Positions 14,436 to 21,291 of a DNA stretch of 29,590 bases are shown piece by piece. A program made the position numbers and the translations under genes. The DNA comes from Candidatus Zixiibacteriota bacterium (GTDB lineage: Bacteria; Zixibacteria; MSB-5A5; SM23-73-2). Position 1 is the stretch's first letter; the number at the start of each line of letters is the position of its first letter. The notes under the pieces are model-generated. The model was not told the DNA's origin. It saw only the letters and a list, made by a program, of their open reading frames with translations, and made no database searches. The DNA lies in the NCBI GenBank assembly GCA_030615745.1, contig JAUWYR010000029.1, positions 1-29,590 on the forward strand. The letters are read 5' to 3'.

Positions 14436-15092
14436 CTATTTGTAATCTAAGACATAAATTGTGGTCTTTTCAGGCAAGGTCTCTTTAGTTAAGGTTATAG
14501 TATTTTTACCAACTTTTTCCACATTCTCCTTACCTTTGAGAAAAACATCAACTCCGGATATGGGAAAGTCAGGTCCCATAATCTCTGTTTTATAGTGCAT
14601 AGGGATGACAACTTTAGGATTTAAAGCTGAAACTATTTTGGAAGCAACATCTGCATCAATGGTGAAATATCCTCCAACCGGAATAAATAAAACATCGATT
14701 AGTCCCATCTTTTTAATCTGGTCATCATCCAGCATAACCCCCAGATCACCCAAGTGAGCAAATTTTATCCCGGATAATTCCCAGGTAAATATAGTATTTT
14801 TGCCCCTAACAGTTCCGTCCTTATCATCATGAACTGAGCCAATTCCATTAAATTTAAAACCTTTAGATGATTTTTCACCTATCCCTTCAACAACCTCCGG
14901 TTTTCCCTTAACTCCATCCACATTATCATGGTCAAAGTGCCGGTGAGATACCAAAACTAAATCTGCTGACACATCTGGAATTTCATACCCTACTGAAGAA
15001 TCAAAAGGGTCGGTTATAATCTTTGTGTTATCATCTGAGACCAAAAACATAGAATGTCCAAACCATCTGATGCTAATCTGATTTTGTGACAT
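14436..15092 (-). CDS. Metallo-beta-lactamase-fold hydrolase (UlaG/UPF0173-like)
   Basis: A 218-residue metallo-hydrolase. It opens with ISIRWFGHSMFLV and TDPF, then the metal motif SHRHFDHDN (H50-x-H52-x-D54-H55), a second metal site AHLGDLG, and PMHYKTE with the third His. This arrangement matches the UlaG-like/UPF0173 branch, whose members act on lactones or phosphodiesters, though most have no known substrate. No signal peptide, so cytoplasmic. The start is supported by AAGGTG before ATG 15092. It sits 129 bases after the HDAC-like gene and 59 before the creatininase-like gene, all three being metal-dependent hydrolases of amide or ester bonds; a shared pathway is possible but unproven. 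Confidence 0.85.
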   Translation of the reverse strand: MSQNQISIRWFGHSMFLVSDDNTKIITDPFDSSVGYEIPDVSADLVLVSHRHFDHDNVDGVKGKPEVVEGIGEKSSKGFKFNGIGSVHDDKDGTVRGKNTIFTWELSGIKFAHLGDLGVMLDDDQIKKMGLIDVLFIPVGGYFTIDADVASKIVSALNPKVVIPMHYKTEIMGPDFPISGVDVFLKGKENVEKVGKNTITLTKETLPEKTTIYVLDYK

Positions 15093-15221
15093 TTTTTCAC
15101 CTTCCTTTTTTGAATTTTTGATTTAACTGGACTCTTTACTTTCAGTTTAAATTATCGATATCTTAGAAGTTTTACAAAAAGACTGAATCTTGTTTTTTCA
15201 AAAAGCGTTTCAAATAAAAAG

Positions 15222-16178
15222 CTATTCTTTTTTTTCATATCCCTCGACAAAAGCAGAAAGATGAGAGACTACTGATTCTGAGAGTGCTTTAAGGTTATAC
15301 CCGCCTTCTAAAACCGAGACCACCCTCCCTTCACAGCACTCCTCAGCCAGCTTCACCACCACCTCAGTCAACCTTCTAAATCCATTTGAGGTGAGATTTA
15401 AATTAGACAGAGGGTCATCTTTATGACCATCAAATCCAGCTGAGATTAAGATTAAATCAGGACAGAATTTTTTTGCAGAAGGATAGAGGATGTTCTCAAA
15501 AACCTCTATATATTCCAAATCACCACTCCCTGCACACATGGGCATATTCATAGTAAACCCTTCACCCTCACCATTTCCTTCCTCTTTATCCTCTCCTGTT
15601 CCAGGATAATGAGGAAATTGATGCACACTGAAATAGAAAACTGTAGGGTCATCATAAAAGATATTTTGGATTCCGTTGCCATGATGAGCATCCCAATCCA
15701 CAATCAAAACCTTTTTCAGCTTATGTCTTTTCTGAGCATATCTTGCTCCAATTGCTATGTTATTGAAAATACAGAATCCCATAGCTTTCTCAGTGTCAGC
15801 ATGATGTCCTGGAGGTCTAATAGCGCAGAAAGCATTTTTAACTTTTTTTGTAGCCACCTCATCCAATGCAGATAAAACACCTCCAACTGCTAAAACCGCC
15901 ACCTTATAAGAATCCGGACTTATTATGGTATCAGCATCCAACATCCACAAACCATCTTTACAAGCTTTTTCTATTGAGCTAATGTAATCTTTTGTGTGAA
16001 TTTTCTCTATCCATTTGATGGATGGATTACAAGGTTTTATTAACTTTAAATGGTTCCACGAAAAATCCTTTTTTAGACAATCTAAAAGTGCTAAAAGCCT
16101 CTGTGCGTTCTCTGGATGATTCTGTCCGGTGTTATGTTTGAGATAGTCTTGATGATAAACCAAGCCAGTTTTTTTCAT
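15222..16178 (-). CDS. HDAC-family deacetylase (AcuC/acetylpolyamine amidohydrolase-like)
   Basis: A 318-residue zinc deacetylase of the histone deacetylase superfamily. Motifs: RPPGHHA (121-127), VDWDAHHGNG with zinc ligands D163 and H165, SAGFDGHKDDPL with D250, and C-terminal EGGYN with the transition-state Tyr. In bacteria such proteins deacetylate acetyl-CoA synthetase (AcuC), polyamines or other amides. No acs or acetyltransferase gene is nearby, so the target is unknown. A perfect TTGACA at 16258-16263 suggests its own promoter, and it may lead an operon with the two hydrolase genes that follow. Length and domain are complete. Confidence 0.88.
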   Translation of the reverse strand: MKKTGLVYHQDYLKHNTGQNHPENAQRLLALLDCLKKDFSWNHLKLIKPCNPSIKWIEKIHTKDYISSIEKACKDGLWMLDADTIISPDSYKVAVLAVGGVLSALDEVATKKVKNAFCAIRPPGHHADTEKAMGFCIFNNIAIGARYAQKRHKLKKVLIVDWDAHHGNGIQNIFYDDPTVFYFSVHQFPHYPGTGEDKEEGNGEGEGFTMNMPMCAGSGDLEYIEVFENILYPSAKKFCPDLILISAGFDGHKDDPLSNLNLTSNGFRRLTEVVVKLAEECCEGRVVSVLEGGYNLKALSESVVSHLSAFVEGYEKKE

Positions 16179-16235
16179 CTTTAAAAACCTTTTATCTTAA
16201 GACCTAATTAGTTTTCAAGCCTCTTTTTTTCTTTT

Positions 16236-16263
16236 AATTAAGGGATTTTTCAACCTCTGTCAA
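16236..16263 (-). promoter_or_regulatory. Candidate promoter of the HDAC-like gene
   Basis: Minus strand: TTGACA (16258-16263, 6 of 6), 16 bases, TTAATT (16236-16241, 3 of 6). It lies about 60-85 bases before ATG 16178 and downstream of the MATE gene. Confidence 0.4.
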
Positions 16264-16362
16264 GCCATTTAGAAAAAAAATTTATGCCACAGATGATATG
16301 CGGTTAATATATAGACACAAACTTTTTCATGCATTTTTCCCACTTAAAGGGTTGGAAAAAAA

Positions 16363-17715
16363 TCAGATTTTTTTCTTTTTCCATCCTCCTTTTTTAAACC
16401 ACAAAGCCAAGGCAGTGCCTTTGACAATTGAAGTAAGAGTAATAGACCACCAAACTCCATTTACCCCTGCTCCTAAGGGAAATGCAAGCAAATAGGCTAA
16501 GGGAATTCGAATAACAGACCCAGGCACTGAAACAATCATAGGAGGAACAGTATTTCCAGCTCCTGCAAATGAACCCTCTAAAACAATCTCCAATCCCATG
16601 AAAACTTGCGATAAAGCTAAAATTCTCAAATAGCCGATAGCCATATTTATAACCTCAGGATCTGAGATAAAAAAGGATGAAATATATTTGGGAAAAGCTA
16701 AAAACATAAGGGAAATAAAACCTGTTATCAATACCACAATCCGCACCGTGGTCCAGGCAGACTTCTCTGCTCTTTGTGGCTTTTTTGCTCCTAAGTTCTG
16801 ACCAACTAAAGTGGATGAAGCAATTGAGAATCCAAAGCAGGTTAAATAGGAGACAGATTCCACCCTGTTGCCAATACCTAAAGCAGCGATCGCCTCTGTC
16901 CCGAACGAAGCGGTGATCTTGTTGATAAAAAGATAAACTACAGAAAATAAAATCCCTGATACTGAAGTGGGAATCCCTATTTTAATCAAGCGAAAAATCA
17001 TTGAGAAATCTAACTTCGGCTTCAGCCTAAGTTCAAACTTCAAAGATTTTCTTTTTAACAAAACAAAAAAGATGAAGGTTCCAATTCCTTGAGAGATGAA
17101 AGTGGCTAAAGCTGCTCCGGTTGTCCCGAGCTCAGGAAAACCAAGCCAGCCAAAGATCAATATCGGGTCTAAGATTATGTTAAGACCCACTGTGAATAAA
17201 GCTACTCTTAAAGGGGTTTTTGTATCTCCTGAGGCTCTGAACACTGCTCCAAAAGTATCGATAAGAAAGAAAAAAATTGTTCCAGCATAAGTTATTCGTA
17301 AATAGATTACACCTAAATTTGTAACCTCAGGCTCTGTTCCCATCAAAAGGAAGACCTGTTTAGCAGTCAAGATACCAACAGAACTCAAAGCTAAAGCTGA
17401 CAGGACAGAAAAAAAGATGGCTTGTTCTGAAACATATGAGGCGGAGGCTTCATCTTTAGCCCCAACAAATCTTGAGACCATAGCCACCACTCCAGTTGAA
17501 ATCACAGAGGATAAAGAGTAGATAATCCATATCATAAATGCGCTGGAGATAACCGCAGCCAGAGAGACCGCACCAAGCTTCCCCACCCAGAAAGCATCGG
17601 CAATTGCAAAAGTGGTCTGCAGAAACATCGTTGCTACAACAGGCCAGGCTAAAAAGAAGATACTTCTGGTTATTTTTTCTGTGGTTAAATCTATTTGTTT
17701 TTTCTGTCTTACCAT
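16363..17715 (-). CDS. MATE-family multidrug/sodium antiporter
   Basis: A 450-residue inner-membrane transporter with about twelve membrane segments in two homologous halves. The N-terminal half has WPVVATMFLQTTFAIADAFW and WVGKLGAVSLAAV, the usual MATE opening, and the second half repeats it as GIPTSVSGILFSVVYLFINK. MATE proteins export cationic drugs, metabolites or siderophores using Na+ or H+. Substrate is not predictable. The start at 17715 has only a weak ribosome-binding site (AAGAG). It is separated from lipA by a hairpin terminator (17746-17766), so it may be weakly linked to that gene. The C-terminus ends in a run of lysines. Confidence 0.9.
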   Translation of the reverse strand: MVRQKKQIDLTTEKITRSIFFLAWPVVATMFLQTTFAIADAFWVGKLGAVSLAAVISSAFMIWIIYSLSSVISTGVVAMVSRFVGAKDEASASYVSEQAIFFSVLSALALSSVGILTAKQVFLLMGTEPEVTNLGVIYLRITYAGTIFFFLIDTFGAVFRASGDTKTPLRVALFTVGLNIILDPILIFGWLGFPELGTTGAALATFISQGIGTFIFFVLLKRKSLKFELRLKPKLDFSMIFRLIKIGIPTSVSGILFSVVYLFINKITASFGTEAIAALGIGNRVESVSYLTCFGFSIASSTLVGQNLGAKKPQRAEKSAWTTVRIVVLITGFISLMFLAFPKYISSFFISDPEVINMAIGYLRILALSQVFMGLEIVLEGSFAGAGNTVPPMIVSVPGSVIRIPLAYLLAFPLGAGVNGVWWSITLTSIVKGTALALWFKKGGWKKKKI

Positions 17716-17745
17716 CTCTTAACCAGTGTGAAGCATTCATACGAA

Positions 17746-17766
17746 AATCCCGCTCTAAGCGGGATT
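17746..17766. terminator. Hairpin terminator between lipA and the MATE gene
   Basis: AATCCCGCT (17746-17754), loop CTA, AGCGGGATT (17758-17766): perfect 9-bp stem. The minus-strand side has only a short T run (TTTT); the plus strand has eight T at 17771-17778. It most likely ends the lipA transcript and may work both ways. Confidence 0.6.
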
Positions 17767-17792
17767 AAAGTTTTTTTTATTTAATTTTTCAT

Positions 17793-18659
17793 CTATTTTA
17801 AAGAATCCTCGAACTGCGACTTAGCCCTATAAGAGCTCCGTCCCAAAGGATTTGATTCAACCGCAAGAAATCCAATTTTTTTGCTAAGTTTTTTTAATTT
17901 CAAAAACTCAAAAGGATGATAATATCTTCTCACCTCATAGGATGAGCTTTTTGGTCTCAGGTATTGACCTATGATCAAAATATCACAAAAAGCATCTTTT
18001 AGGTCTTTCATAGTCTTTGTTATCTCTTCCCATTTTTCTCCGAGACCCAGCATAAGCCCTGATTTTGTTAAAATCCCGGGGTAATTCTTTTTTGTTTTCC
18101 TCAAGATTCCAAGTGAAAAATCGTAACAAGCTTCAGGTCTTACCACAGGATAAAGCCTTTTAACTGTTTCTAAGTTGTGATTTAAAACATCTGGTTTTGC
18201 TTCCAAAACGATTTTCAGAGAATCAAAAGAGCCTGAAAAGTCTGGAATCAAAACCTCAACTTTTGATTTTGGACTTAACTTTCTTATATACTCTATTGAT
18301 TGAGCAAAAATGGGTGCACCACCAAAAGGAAGGTCATCTCTTGTAACTGAGGTTATAATTATGTATTCAAGCCCTAACTTTTTAACTGTTTCAGCTAACC
18401 TTCCGGGTTCTTCTAAATCGAGTGGTTTGGGCTTTCCTTTTTTAATATCGCAGAATTTACAATTTCTGGTGCAGATATTTCCCAAGATTAAAAACGTAGC
18501 AGTCTTCTGTTCAAAGCATTCACATATATTAGGACAGCCAGCCTCCTCACATACTGTATGTAGTTGTGATTCAGCAAGAATGGATTTCATCTTTCTATAA
18601 TTTTCTCCAAATGACTTTTTAACTTTTAGCCACTCAGGCTTTCTTATTTCAGATTCCAT
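17793..18659 (-). CDS. lipA: Lipoyl synthase
   Basis: A 288-residue radical SAM enzyme that inserts two sulfurs into protein-bound octanoyl groups to make lipoate. Both Fe-S sites are visible: the auxiliary-cluster cysteines C37, C42 and C48 (CEEAGCPNICEC) and the radical SAM triad C63-x3-C67-x2-C70 (CTRNCKFC). The C-terminal RSSY (274-277) ligates the auxiliary cluster by Ser. KPEWLKVK near the N-terminus is typical. No lipB or lplA is nearby. The start at 18659 matches the family's N-terminus, although the upstream AGGTG is very close to the ATG. It is transcribed divergently from trxB; the 230-base gap between them holds two hairpin repeats. Confidence 0.95.
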   Translation of the reverse strand: MESEIRKPEWLKVKKSFGENYRKMKSILAESQLHTVCEEAGCPNICECFEQKTATFLILGNICTRNCKFCDIKKGKPKPLDLEEPGRLAETVKKLGLEYIIITSVTRDDLPFGGAPIFAQSIEYIRKLSPKSKVEVLIPDFSGSFDSLKIVLEAKPDVLNHNLETVKRLYPVVRPEACYDFSLGILRKTKKNYPGILTKSGLMLGLGEKWEEITKTMKDLKDAFCDILIIGQYLRPKSSSYEVRRYYHPFEFLKLKKLSKKIGFLAVESNPLGRSSYRAKSQFEDSLK

Positions 18660-18681
18660 AGCACCTAATGATAATTGGAAT

Positions 18682-18787
18682 GTAAACCTTTAGGTTTACT
18701 ACGAAAATCTTTTATCCCACTAAGTTCATCTCAAGAAAATAAATAAAAGTCAAGCTGAAGTCGAAGACCTTGACGGCTTGACACTCC
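18682..18787. repeat. Two hairpin repeats between lipA and trxB
   Basis: GTAAACCT-TT-AGGTTTAC (18682-18699), with GGAAT just before it (one mismatch from the reverse tag GGAGT), and GTCAAGC (18749-18755) pairing with GCTTGAC (18776-18782), followed by ACTCC (18783-18787). Both belong to the ACTCC-tagged hairpin family. Confidence 0.65.
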
Positions 18788-18806
18788 ATTTCCACTGAGA
18801 AAAAAG

Positions 18807-18835
18807 TTGACATAAAGCATTGATACAGCTAAATT
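18807..18835 (+). promoter_or_regulatory. Promoter of trxB
   Basis: TTGACA (18807-18812), 17-base spacer, TAAATT (18830-18835): 6 of 6 and 4 of 6 sigma-70 matches. Transcription would start near 18842, giving a leader of about 50 bases with AAAGGA before the ATG at 18893. Confidence 0.6.
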
Positions 18836-18892
18836 GTTAGAAATAAATTTAACAATAAAAATTTAAAAATCAAGATAACAAAGGAAATTAAA

Positions 18893-19828
18893 ATGGTTGA
18901 AAAAAAAGATTGTGATCTGATAATAATCGGAGGAGGTCCTGCTGGGCTAACTGCTGGAATATATGCCACAAGAGCAAGATTGGAAACTCTTTTAATCGGG
19001 AAATTGGTTCCTGGTGGACATGCAGCATCAACTGAATGGGTTGAAAACTATCCTGGTTTTCCAGATGGCATTGGAGGTTTCGAGCTTTTAGAAAAGATGG
19101 AAAAACAAGCTAAAAAATTCGGCTTACAAACATTAATAGATGAGGTGATTTCAGTTGAATTCGAAGATGAAAAAAAGATGATCAAAACAACTAAAGAAAA
19201 ATTCATTTCAAAAACTTTAATCATCGCCACAGGAACAGAGCCGAAAAAACTTAACATCCCTGGTGAAGATAAATTCAAGGGAAGAGGAGTATCTTATTGT
19301 GCCACCTGCGATGGACCATTTTTTAAGGATAAAGATATTGCAGTTATAGGATGTGGGAACTCAGGTTTGCAGGAGGGTCTTTTTTTGCTCAAGTTTGTGA
19401 AATCTATCAGTTTTATTGAATTCTTACCCAAGATGACTGCTGAGAAGATATTGCAGGAAAGGATTCGGAAAAAGCCCAATACCAAATTCTTTTTAAATCA
19501 TACGGCAACTTCTATTAATGGAGAAAGAAGTGTTGAATCAATAACTGTGAAAAACAGGGAGACTGATAAAGAAAAGAAAATTCCTGTTCAGGGTATATTT
19601 ATCTATGTGGGTTTGATTCCCAATACAAAGTTTTTAGAGGAAAAATTAGAATTGGATAAATATGGCTATATTGTAATCAACGAAAATACCGAGACGAAAG
19701 TCCCCGGAGTTTATGCCGCAGGGGATGTCAGGCAAAAAATCTTACAGCAGATAACCACAGCAACCTCAGATGGTGCAATTTCAGCTTTTATGGCGGAGAA
19801 GTATATAGAAAAGTTACAGCAAAAGTAG
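18893..19828 (+). CDS. trxB: Thioredoxin reductase-like flavoprotein with atypical NAD(P) site
   Basis: A 311-residue low-molecular-weight thioredoxin reductase. FAD site IIGGGPAGLTAGIYATRAR (about 11-29), redox disulfide C136-A-T-C139-D, and C-terminal GVYAAGDVR (FAD). The pyridine-nucleotide domain is unusual: the GxGxxG motif reads GCGNSG (153-158), and where NADPH-dependent enzymes have HRRxxxRA the sequence is EFLPKMTA (175-182 region), so the arginines that bind the 2'-phosphate are gone. It may use NADH or another donor such as ferredoxin, as discussed for atypical archaeal members. It normally reduces thioredoxin to keep cytoplasmic thiols reduced. It is the only plus-strand gene of the window, with its own promoter, and is followed by a strong hairpin. 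The symbol is by family. Confidence 0.88.
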   Translation: MVEKKDCDLIIIGGGPAGLTAGIYATRARLETLLIGKLVPGGHAASTEWVENYPGFPDGIGGFELLEKMEKQAKKFGLQTLIDEVISVEFEDEKKMIKTTKEKFISKTLIIATGTEPKKLNIPGEDKFKGRGVSYCATCDGPFFKDKDIAVIGCGNSGLQEGLFLLKFVKSISFIEFLPKMTAEKILQERIRKKPNTKFFLNHTATSINGERSVESITVKNRETDKEKKIPVQGIFIYVGLIPNTKFLEEKLELDKYGYIVINENTETKVPGVYAAGDVRQKILQQITTATSDGAISAFMAEKYIEKLQQK

Positions 19829-19829
19829 G

Positions 19830-19863
19830 TCAAGCATCCCCCGCTTATAGCGGGGGTGCTTGA
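19830..19863 (+). terminator. Strong hairpin after trxB
   Basis: TCAAGCATCCCCCGCT pairs with AGCGGGGGTGCTTGA (15 bp, one bulged T, loop TAT), two bases after the trxB stop. There is no T tract after it, so termination may be poor or the hairpin may mainly protect the mRNA end. Confidence 0.5.
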
Positions 19864-19871
19864 CAAAACAG

Positions 19872-19998
19872 TAAAAAGGTTCGGGGTAAGGTACCCCGAA
19901 CCAACATTCAACAGTAATACACTGGACATACGTTAATGCGTTAGTCAGGGGTGCCCTCACCCCTGACTGATTTGGTTCCGGGTAGGATACCCCGAACG
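19872..19998. repeat. Hairpin array (11-bp arms, 3-4 base loops), copy A
   Basis: 19878-19902 GGTTCGGGGTA, loop AGG, TACCCCGAACC; 19943-19968 AGTCAGGGGTG, loop CCCT, CACCCCTGACT; 19974-19998 GGTTCCGGGTA, loop GGA, TACCCCGAACG (imperfect). 19872-19907 is identical to 20938-20973 (36 bases). Confidence 0.85.
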
Positions 19999-20017
19999 AA
20001 CATGAAAAAATATAACT

Positions 20018-20155
20018 TTAATGAGATCTCTGAAAAAGTATGGTTTTTGTCATTGCGAGTCCGAAGGGCGTGGCAATCCATTAAGATTGCTTCGTCGCTT
20101 TCGCTTCTCGCAATGACATCGCGTTGATAATATGAGTTTTTCAGAGCTCTCTTAA
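20018..20155. mobile_element. MITE-like nested inverted-repeat element
   Basis: Outer arms 20018-20037 and 20137-20155 (TCTGAAAAA/TTTTTCAGA core) enclose a 69-base inner element, 20049-20117, whose 11-base ends GTCATTGCGAG/CTCGCAATGAC are perfect and which contains a further GCAATC/GATTGC stem. Inner elements with such CATTGCGAG ends are frequent short non-coding repeats in diverse bacterial genomes. No transposase here. A partial end (GTCATTGCGGGC) lies at 29497. Confidence 0.65.
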
Positions 20156-20235
20156 TAATTCCTTGACTAAAAAAACTAGAAAAAGCTTGATTTTTTGAAA
20201 CAGAATAGTTATCATAACTTCTCCCCTCTCCATTT

Positions 20236-20309
20236 AATGTAGGGGAGGGCTTGTCCCCTCCCTTTCGGGAAACCACCCTGGCCGGGCAGGCGAGGGTCTC
20301 CCCTACATT
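20236..20309. repeat. Inverted repeat AATGTAGGGGAG / CTCCCCTACATT
   Basis: Perfect 12-base arms at 20236-20247 and 20298-20309 around a GC-rich core (GGACAAGC-like and CCGGGCAGG segments). A shorter, related CCCCTCT/AGAGGGG stem occurs at 21150-21173 in the partner gap. Confidence 0.7.
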
Positions 20310-20479
20310 ATCTTCGATTTTATGGATAGGTAATCTTAGGTAAGCAAAATTAACGGACAAGACACCCGTTACTGACAATTGGCAAAAATAAATTTTTGCA
20401 CTCCAAAACCTATCACCTACTACCTACAACCTTTCTCACAGGCAGGATATCTTTCACCAACAAAAGAAAAATCTCGAAT

Positions 20480-20824
20480 CTAAAGATTCTTCCTTATTTC
20501 CTCAAGATTCTTTTTAGCATCAGGAGCATTATTAAAGAACTTCTCAAGTTTCTCGCAGATGTATTCATCGCAATAAGCGCAATTTTTCACACCCTTCTCA
20601 AACCCACATTTTCTTATCTCGCAAACCTTAGTGTGACTGAAAACGTTTTCACCGGTTACAAGACATCCATCACAGTTAATATCCTCGGGTTTAAGGTCTA
20701 CTTTAAATTCTTTTGACCACGACTCTGCGACTTTTTTCCTTTCCGAATCATCGTTTTTCTGAGTAGCGATGAAAGCAGGACACTCGGTGCAAACAATCCC
20801 ACAAAAAGCAGTCATTTTCTCCAT
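20480..20824 (-). CDS. DUF3795 family cysteine-rich small protein
   Basis: A 114-residue DUF3795 protein with many paired cysteines: FCGIVCTECPAF at the N-terminus, CDGC in the middle, and CEIRKCGFEKGVKNCAYCD near the end, then CEKL. The spacing suggests binding of zinc or an Fe-S cluster. The function of the family is unknown to me; members are common in anaerobic bacteria and archaea. AAAGGAGG precedes ATG 20824. It stands alone: the gaps on both sides (about 650 and 470 bases) contain the same series of repeats in the same order, so this gene may have been part of a duplicated or inserted segment. Confidence 0.85.
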   Translation of the reverse strand: MEKMTAFCGIVCTECPAFIATQKNDDSERKKVAESWSKEFKVDLKPEDINCDGCLVTGENVFSHTKVCEIRKCGFEKGVKNCAYCDEYICEKLEKFFNNAPDAKKNLEEIRKNL

Positions 20825-20912
20825 AATTTTTACCTCCTTTAAAATTTTTTGGCTTTTATAAAATAAACTATTCTGTTAAAGAAGTCAAATGTTTTTATAA
20901 CGTGCACACGTT

Positions 20913-21048
20913 AGTCATAGGCACCCTTACCCCTGACTAAAAAGGTTCGGGGTAAGGTACCCCGAACCAACATAATATACCGGGCACAGGTTAGTCAGGG
21001 GTGCCCTCATCCCTGACCAGAGAGGTTCAGGATAGAATGCCCTGAACG
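20913..21048. repeat. Hairpin array (11-bp arms), copy B
   Basis: 20913-20938 (AGTCATAGGCA with TACCCCTGACT, imperfect), 20944-20968 (GGTTCGGGGTA, AGG, TACCCCGAACC), 20993-21018 (AGTCAGGGGTG, CCCT, CATCCCTGACC, imperfect), 21024-21048 (GGTTCAGGATA, GAA, TGCCCTGAACG, imperfect). Two types alternate, as in copy A, and GAACAT or AACAT follows the second type. Confidence 0.8.
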
Positions 21049-21186
21049 AACATCAAGAATCAAAACTCTAATAGTTCTGTAATCAAAAAGAATAGAAAAA
21101 GCCTGATTTTTTGTAGCTGAATAGTTAAGATAACCTTACCTCCTTATTTCCCCTCTTCATAAATGGAGAGGGGGCTTGGGGGTGAG

Positions 21187-21209
21187 GCAAAAATAAATTT
21201 TTGCACTCC
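21187..21209 (+). repeat. Hairpin with ACTCC tag
   Basis: GCAAAAAT-AA-ATTTTTGC followed by ACTCC. Identical to 20382-20404 over all 23 bases. Confidence 0.8.
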
Positions 21210-21214
21210 AAAAA

Positions 21215-21291
21215 CCTACAACCTATGACCTATCACCTATCACCTACTACCTACAACCTACTACCTACGACCTACTACCTACTACCTAATT
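21215..21291 (+). repeat. Heptamer tandem repeat CCTAYNA
   Basis: Ten consecutive seven-base units (CCTACAA, CCTATGA, CCTATCA twice, CCTACTA, CCTACAA, CCTACTA, CCTACGA, CCTACTA twice) and a partial unit that touches the stop codon of the adenosyltransferase gene. A three-unit relative is at 20409-20429. Confidence 0.9.

Larger units (their letters stand above)
19829..20479. other. Non-coding region between convergent trxB and DUF3795 gene, repeat-rich
   Basis: About 650 bases with no credible gene; a 145-codon open frame at 19941-20378 is built of repeats. In order: trxB hairpin, three 11-bp-arm hairpins (19878-19998), a nested inverted-repeat element (20018-20155), a conserved spacer (20178-20214), an inverted repeat (20236-20309), a degenerate TAACGG/CCGTTA hairpin (20351-20372), an ACTCC-tagged hairpin (20382-20404) and three heptamer units. 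Confidence 0.75.
20825..21291. other. Non-coding region between DUF3795 and cobalamin adenosyltransferase genes
   Basis: 467 bases with no gene. It repeats the pattern of 19872-20430 without the MITE-like element: hairpin array, spacer similar to 20178-20214 at 21094-21130, CCCCTCT/AGAGGGG stem, ACTCC-tagged hairpin (21187-21209), heptamer tract. Confidence 0.75.

Noticed and set aside
19941-20378. 145-codon open frame on the minus strand
   Set aside because: It runs through three repeat types, including the MITE-like element, so it is an accident of repeat sequence.
19878-21048. Repeat arrays as a possible CRISPR locus beside a Cas4-like gene
   Set aside because: Units are perfect palindromes of varying sequence with irregular spacing, lie far from the Cas4-like gene, and no cas1 or cas2 is present.
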